Part shown: positions 6,151 to 8,875 of the stretch, piece by piece
Layout of the letters: the number at the start of each line of letters is the position of its first letter
How positions within the stretch are numbered: position 1 is the stretch's first letter
Assembly: GCA_045657465.1 (NCBI GenBank)
Contig: JAZOTD010000002.1
Span: 1-8,875 of the forward strand
From: RGIG1681 sp045657465
GTDB taxonomy: Bacteria > Bacillota > Clostridia > Christensenellales > UBA1242
DNA length: 8,875 nt
Direction of reading: 5' to 3'
Translations under genes and position numbers: made by a program
The notes under the pieces: generated by a model
Databases searched by the model: none
Told to the model about the DNA's origin: nothing
What the model saw: the letters and a program-made list of their open reading frames with translations, nothing else

Positions 6151-7722
6151 ATGATTAATGTAAACAATTTAAGACTTCAATTTGGCGGAAGAGTTTTGTT
6201 TGAAGACGTAAACTTGAAATTTGAAACCGGCAACTGTTATGGCATTATTGGTGCAAATGGTGCAGGAAAGTCTACATTTTTAAAACTTATTACAAAGCAA
6301 CTTGAACCAAGTTCTGGCGACGTTGTTATTGAAAGAGGCAAGCGTTTGTCTATCTTGCAACAAGACCAAAAGGCTTGGGATGATTACACAGTTCTTTCAA
6401 CTGTTATGCATGGTTATGAAAGACTTATGGAAATCATGAAAGAAAAAGATGAACTTTATGCAAAAGCTGACTTCACTGATGCTGATGGAATTAGAGCAGG
6501 TGAACTTGAAAACGAGTTTATGGAAATTGGTGGTTGGGAAGCTGAAAGCGAAGCTCAAAACCTTTTAAATGAACTTGGCATTCACGAAGAATTTTTTGAT
6601 GTTATGATGCGTGATATTGACCCAAAACTCAAAGTTAAGGTTTTGCTTGCAAAGGCACTCTTTAAAAACCCTGATATTTTGATTTTGGACGAACCTACAA
6701 ACAACCTTGATGCAAAAACTGTTAACTGGCTTGAAAATTTCTTGATTGATTTTGAAAACCTAGTTATTGTTGTTTCTCACAACCGTTATTTCTTGAATAA
6801 AATCTGCACACACATTTGTGATATTGACTATGGCAAGATTGAAATGTTTGTTGGAAACTATGACTTCTGGTATGAAACTAGCCAACTTTTGCAAAGACAA
6901 GCAAAAGAACAAAATAAAAAGAGTGAACAAAGAGCAAAAGAACTTAAAGAGTTTATTGCAAGATTTGCGGCTAATGCTTCAAAGAGCAAACAGGCAACAA
7001 GCAGAAAGAAAGAACTTGAAAAGCTTGAGTTTGTTGATATTAAGCCATCTATGAGAAAATATCCATATGTTGACTTTAAACCAAACAGAGAAGTTGGAAA
7101 TGAAATTTTGACAGTTACAAACCTTACAAAGAACGGCTTCTTTGAAAACATTTCATTTACTGTTCACAAAGGTGACAAGATTGCGTTTGTTTGTCAAAAT
7201 GCAAACGTTGTTACAATGTTATTTAAGATTTTAATGGGTGAAGATTCTGCTGATGGTGGAAACTTTGAATGGGGTTCAACTGTTACAACAAGTTATCTTC
7301 CTGAAAACAATGACGCTTTCTTTAAAGATTGCGGTTTGTCACTTGTTGACTGGATTGCTCAATATTCTCAAGAAAAAGATCAAACATTCTTAAGAAGTTG
7401 GCTCGGAAGAATGTTGTTCTCTGGCGAAGAAGCTCAAAAGAAAGCAAACTGCATTTCAGGTGGTGAAAGAGTTAGATGTATGCTTGCTCGCGCCATGCTT
7501 TCTGGTGCAAACGTGCTTATTTTTGATGAACCTGTTAACCATCTTGACCTTGAAAGTATCACATCTCTTAACAAGGGTATGATGAACTTTAAATCACCAA
7601 TACTTTTCACAAGTCAAGACCACCAACTTTTGCAAACTGTTGCAAATAGAATTATTGAAATTAACAAAACAAAGGTTTATGACAAAGAAACAACATACAA
7701 CAATTATTTGGGATTAGATTAA
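6151..7722 (+). CDS. ABC-F family ATPase, YkpA/YbiT-like, with one degenerate ATP site
   Basis: A soluble tandem ABC protein of the ribosome-associated ABC-F group, 523 residues, without membrane domains. NBD1 has Walker A GANGAGKST (34-42), Walker B and catalytic Glu (D180, E181) and switch His H210, but its signature position reads I-D-P-K-L-K (156-161) instead of S-G-G-E/Q. An inter-domain linker rich in Lys/Glu (about 238-305), the P-site tRNA interaction region in this family, follows. NBD2 has signature I-S-G-G-E-R (435-440) and Walker B D459/E460, but its P-loop is C-Q-N-A-N-V-V-T-M (348-356), lacking the glycines and the Lys, and the switch His is Q489. AGAGGAA precedes the ATG by about 8 nt. 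Codons such as AAC, TTC and CTT are visibly commoner than in neighbouring genes, hinting at high expression. Likely a housekeeping translation factor rather than a resistance determinant. Confidence 0.92.
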   Translation: MINVNNLRLQFGGRVLFEDVNLKFETGNCYGIIGANGAGKSTFLKLITKQLEPSSGDVVIERGKRLSILQQDQKAWDDYTVLSTVMHGYERLMEIMKEKDELYAKADFTDADGIRAGELENEFMEIGGWEAESEAQNLLNELGIHEEFFDVMMRDIDPKLKVKVLLAKALFKNPDILILDEPTNNLDAKTVNWLENFLIDFENLVIVVSHNRYFLNKICTHICDIDYGKIEMFVGNYDFWYETSQLLQRQAKEQNKKSEQRAKELKEFIARFAANASKSKQATSRKKELEKLEFVDIKPSMRKYPYVDFKPNREVGNEILTVTNLTKNGFFENISFTVHKGDKIAFVCQNANVVTMLFKILMGEDSADGGNFEWGSTVTTSYLPENNDAFFKDCGLSLVDWIAQYSQEKDQTFLRSWLGRMLFSGEEAQKKANCISGGERVRCMLARAMLSGANVLIFDEPVNHLDLESITSLNKGMMNFKSPILFTSQDHQLLQTVANRIIEINKTKVYDKETTYNNYLGLD

Positions 7723-7736
7723 TTTTTTTATTGATA

Positions 7737-7774
7737 GGTGAAACTTTGCGTGTGATTTTTTGCAAGGTTTCACC
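7737..7774. repeat. long inverted repeat after the ABC-F gene
   Basis: A 13-bp stem, GGTGAAACTTTGC (7737-7749) with GCAAGGTTTCACC (7762-7774), has one G-T pair and a 12-nt T-rich loop. It begins 14 nt after the ABC-F stop, where a terminator is expected, but no T-tract follows on either strand. The next 35 nt are A8 and T8 runs (to 7808) directly abutting the tRNA promoter. Confidence 0.75.
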
Positions 7775-7809
7775 GCTTCAAAAAAAAGTTGAAAAATTTA
7801 TTTTTTTTG

Positions 7810-7838
7810 TTGACAAACACTAATTTATAGTGTATATT
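7810..7838 (+). promoter_or_regulatory. promoter of the six-gene tRNA operon
   Basis: Exact TTGACA (7810-7815), 17-nt spacer and TATATT (7833-7838). Predicted start is near 7845, some 23 nt before the first tRNA. Confidence 0.9.
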
Positions 7839-7867
7839 TATCTCGTTAGTTTGCAACACCGAATTAT

Positions 7868-7944
7868 CGGGGTGTGGCGCAGTTTGGTAGCGCGCGCGGT
7901 TTGGGTCCGTGAGGCCGTGAGTTCGAGTCTCGCCACCCCGACCA
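7868..7944 (+). tRNA. tRNA-Pro (anticodon TGG)
   Basis: A 77-nt cloverleaf with acceptor CGGGGTG/CACCCCG (the C1-G72 pair is typical of bacterial tRNA-Pro), D-stem GCGC/GCGC, and anticodon stem CGCGG/CCGTG with loop TTTGGGT. The T-arm is GTGAG/CTCGC and CCA is encoded. First gene of the cluster. Confidence 0.97.
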
Positions 7945-7963
7945 ATAATCTGTTGCGATTAAT

Positions 7964-8040
7964 GGGCCTTTAGCTCAGTTGGTTAGAGCGACCGGCTCAT
8001 AACCGGTTGGTCCTTGGTTCAAGTCCAAGAAGGCCCACCA
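7964..8040 (+). tRNA. tRNA with CAT anticodon, probably tRNA-Ile2 (lysidine-modified)
   Basis: A 77-nt cloverleaf, acceptor GGGCCTT/AAGGCCC, anticodon stem ACCGG/CCGGT with loop CTCATAA, encoded CCA. It is not an initiator because the 1-72 pair is G-C and the three G-C pairs of the initiator anticodon stem are absent. The acceptor pairs C4-G69 and C5-G68, followed by T6 and T7, match tRNA-Ile2 of Bacillus and the C4-G69/C5-G68 determinants used by TilS. Elongator tRNA-Met usually differs there. Elongator Met remains possible. Confidence 0.93.
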
Positions 8041-8062
8041 ACAATTAAATAAAGCCAAATTT

Positions 8063-8139
8063 GGCCCGGTAGCTCAGTTGGTTAGAGCGCCAGCCTGTCA
8101 CGCTGGAGGTCGACGGTTCGAGCCCGTTCCGGGTCGCCA
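8063..8139 (+). tRNA. tRNA-Asp (anticodon GTC)
   Basis: A 77-nt cloverleaf with acceptor GGCCCGG/CCGGGTC, discriminator G73 (typical of Asp), anticodon stem CCAGC/GCTGG with loop CTGTCAC, and encoded CCA. It starts 22 nt after the CAT tRNA. Confidence 0.97.
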
Positions 8140-8151
8140 TTTATTTTTTCT

Positions 8152-8169
8152 TGTTTTTTATAAAAAACA
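8152..8169. repeat. AT palindrome in the Asp-Phe tRNA spacer
   Basis: A perfect 18-bp palindrome (TGTTTTTTA joined to TAAAAAACA) occupies the 36-nt spacer between tRNA-Asp and tRNA-Phe. Adding the T-G and C-G pairs at 8151/8170 and 8150/8171 lengthens it. It could form a weak hairpin in the polycistronic precursor. Confidence 0.7.
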
Positions 8170-8175
8170 GGGTAT

Positions 8176-8251
8176 GCCTCGGTAGCTCAGTCGGTAGAGC
8201 AAGAGACTGAAAATCTCTGTGTCGGTGGTTCGATTCCGCCCCGCGGCACCA
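8176..8251 (+). tRNA. tRNA-Phe (anticodon GAA)
   Basis: A 76-nt cloverleaf with anticodon stem AGAGA/TCTCT, loop CTGAAAA, T-arm GGTGG/CCGCC and encoded CCA. The acceptor stem GCCTCGG/CCGCGGC pairs at six of seven positions, with a T4-C69 mismatch in the middle. Everything else is a normal tRNA-Phe. Confidence 0.95.
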
Positions 8252-8254
8252 CAT

Positions 8255-8329
8255 GCTGGTGTGGCTCAATGGTAGAGCATCTGACTTGTAATCAGACGGT
8301 TGTTGGTTCGATTCCGACCACCAGCTCCA
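8255..8329 (+). tRNA. tRNA-Thr (anticodon TGT)
   Basis: A 75-nt cloverleaf with acceptor GCTGGTG/CACCAGC, discriminator T73, anticodon stem TCTGA/TCAGA with loop CTTGTAA, and encoded CCA. Only 3 nt separate it from tRNA-Phe. Confidence 0.97.
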
Positions 8330-8332
8330 CTT

Positions 8333-8418
8333 GGGTAGATTGCAGAGCGGCCAAATGCAACGGACTGTAAATCCGTCGACTTTCGTCTTCGATGGTTCGA
8401 ATCCATCTCTGCCCACCA
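8333..8418 (+). tRNA. tRNA-Tyr (anticodon GTA)
   Basis: An 86-nt class II tRNA with acceptor GGGTAGA/TCTGCCC (one T-G pair), anticodon stem ACGGA/TCCGT with loop CTGTAAA, a long variable arm, T-arm GATGG/CCATC, and encoded CCA. It is the last gene of the operon, 3 nt after tRNA-Thr and immediately before the terminator. Confidence 0.97.
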
Positions 8419-8422
8419 AAAA

Positions 8423-8474
8423 CGACATAAGCGAACCGGGTTCTGAAAAATTCGGCGTTTATGTCGCTTTTTTT
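8423..8474 (+). terminator. intrinsic terminator of the tRNA operon
   Basis: An 11-bp stem, 8423-8433 with 8456-8466 (one G-T pair), caps a 22-nt loop and is followed by T7 (8468-8474). It starts 5 nt after the tRNA-Tyr CCA. The A5 on the left gives the minus strand a short T-tract too, so it may also stop transcripts of the recombinase gene. The loop contains a second inverted repeat, GAACC-G-GGTTC (8433-8443), that could fold alternatively. Confidence 0.9.
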
Positions 8475-8543
8475 ATGCTTTTTTTGCCTAAATTTTGCAA
8501 AAAAAAAGACACTTTTTTGGTTTGAATGAAGTTTAATATAAAT

Positions 8544-8875
8544 TTAAATTTTAGCTAAGAGTTTTGTTTCATATTTTACATATTTTGTATTTGGTTTATT
8601 ATTATATACAATAACAGTTTCATAAAAAGAAGAGCAAAATAAAAACGCCTGACTGTCATCGTCAGGTGTTTTTTTATTTGTAACATTATAGTAAATTTTG
8701 ATTTTGTCATTGTAATATACAACTTTATCTATTAAGAATTTTATTATATAGAAAGCACTTTGTTTTAGAGCTTTTTTAATGTAGGTTGATATATCATCTT
8801 TTGTTATTTTTTTACTTAGTTTTAGTTTTTCGTATTCAATTTCATTATTTACTGTGTTGATCATTAGTTCTAGTT
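8544..8875 (-). CDS. large serine recombinase, C-terminal part (cut by the window edge)
   Basis: The reading frame stays open to the window edge (codons for L-E-L precede the first Met), so the gene is a 3' fragment of a longer one. The visible 109 residues resemble the C-terminus of large serine recombinases of Bacillota elements. There is a Glu/Lys-rich coiled-coil end (about 10-25), then K-x-I-T-K-D-D-I-x-x-Y-I (22-33) and the conserved L-I-D-K-V-V-Y-Y-N-D-K-I-K-I-Y-Y-N block (about 47-63). A short tail with P-D-D-D-S-Q-A-F-L-F follows. The catalytic Ser domain and zinc-ribbon lie outside. Such enzymes integrate and excise phages and conjugative elements. The 3' end faces the tRNA operon, 125 nt from tRNA-Tyr. 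A terminator-like hairpin lies inside the frame. Confidence 0.75.
   Translation of the reverse strand, partial: LELMINTVNNEIEYEKLKLSKKITKDDISTYIKKALKQSAFYIIKFLIDKVVYYNDKIKIYYNVTNKKTPDDDSQAFLFCSSFYETVIVYNNKPNTKYVKYETKLLAKI
8641..8675. terminator. terminator-like hairpin inside the recombinase coding sequence
   Basis: A stem of 13 bp (8641-8653 with 8661-8673) has a G-C-rich core CGCCTGAC/GTCAGGTG (one G-T pair) and a 7-nt loop. On the plus strand it ends in a T7 tract (8669-8675), a canonical intrinsic terminator. On the minus strand a TTTTTATTTT tract follows, so it could act in the sense direction as well. It encodes the P-D-D-D-S-Q-A-F part of the recombinase tail. Confidence 0.7.

Noticed and set aside
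6151..7722. ABC-F protein as an antibiotic-resistance determinant
   Set aside because: The linker and domain pattern match YkpA/YbiT-like proteins rather than the resistance subfamilies, and the leader is too short for a stalling attenuator.
8141..8428. A 95-codon minus-strand open frame
   Set aside because: It lies antisense across tRNA-Tyr, -Thr and -Phe. Its G-R-D-G-F-E-P-S and S-E-S-N-Q-Q-P-S-type peptides are the familiar artefact of translating tRNA genes backwards.
8331..8525. A 64-codon plus-strand open frame
   Set aside because: It covers tRNA-Tyr and the operon terminator; it has no ribosome binding site and no coding character.
1..8875. CRISPR arrays, insertion sequences, riboswitches, replication origins
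   Set aside because: No regularly spaced direct repeats, no transposase reading frame or paired terminal inverted repeats, no recognisable riboswitch or T-box leader, and no DnaA-box cluster were seen on reading both strands.

Overview
The window is AT-rich bacterial chromosome (roughly one third G+C by eye). It has strong AGGAGG-type ribosome binding sites, TTGACA/TATAAT promoters, intrinsic terminators with T-tracts, and CCA encoded in all seven tRNA genes. A proofreading-defective DNA polymerase I and a YkpA/YbiT-like ABC-F protein fit a low-GC Bacillota, most plausibly an uncultured clostridial lineage. No taxonomic marker is present, so this placement is an inference.

Layout. Positions 26-3814 carry three same-strand genes: DNA polymerase I (polA), a short-chain dehydrogenase 18 nt downstream, and a membrane-anchored lytic transglycosylase that has a -10 box but no visible ribosome binding site. 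An ASCH/PUA-like protein follows at 3888-4256, driven by a perfect consensus promoter. A lone tRNA-Leu with the rare AAG anticodon has its own promoter and terminator (4296-4471). Next come two orphan genes of unknown function that converge on one shared bidirectional terminator: a 107-residue acidic protein on the plus strand and a 145-residue glycine-rich membrane protein on the minus strand. The minus-strand gene has a perfect consensus promoter. A TspO/MBR-family membrane protein (minus) and an ABC-F ATPase (plus) are transcribed divergently from 6019-6150.

A six-gene tRNA operon (Pro-TGG, CAT probably Ile2, Asp-GTC, Phe-GAA, Thr-TGT, Tyr-GTA) occupies 7810-8474 with a strong promoter and terminator. 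The right edge holds the C-terminal end of a minus-strand large serine recombinase. It suggests that an integrated mobile element begins beside the tRNA operon and continues past the window.

Most of the window is housekeeping: replication/repair, wall turnover, translation. The points most worth a second look are the ABC-F protein, in which one of the two composite ATP sites appears eroded on both of its faces; the A34 tRNA-Leu; the apparently leaderless transglycosylase gene; a terminator hairpin inside the recombinase coding sequence; and the possible element boundary after tRNA-Tyr. I found no convincing evidence of an undescribed multi-gene system inside the window. If one exists, it probably lies in the element to the right.
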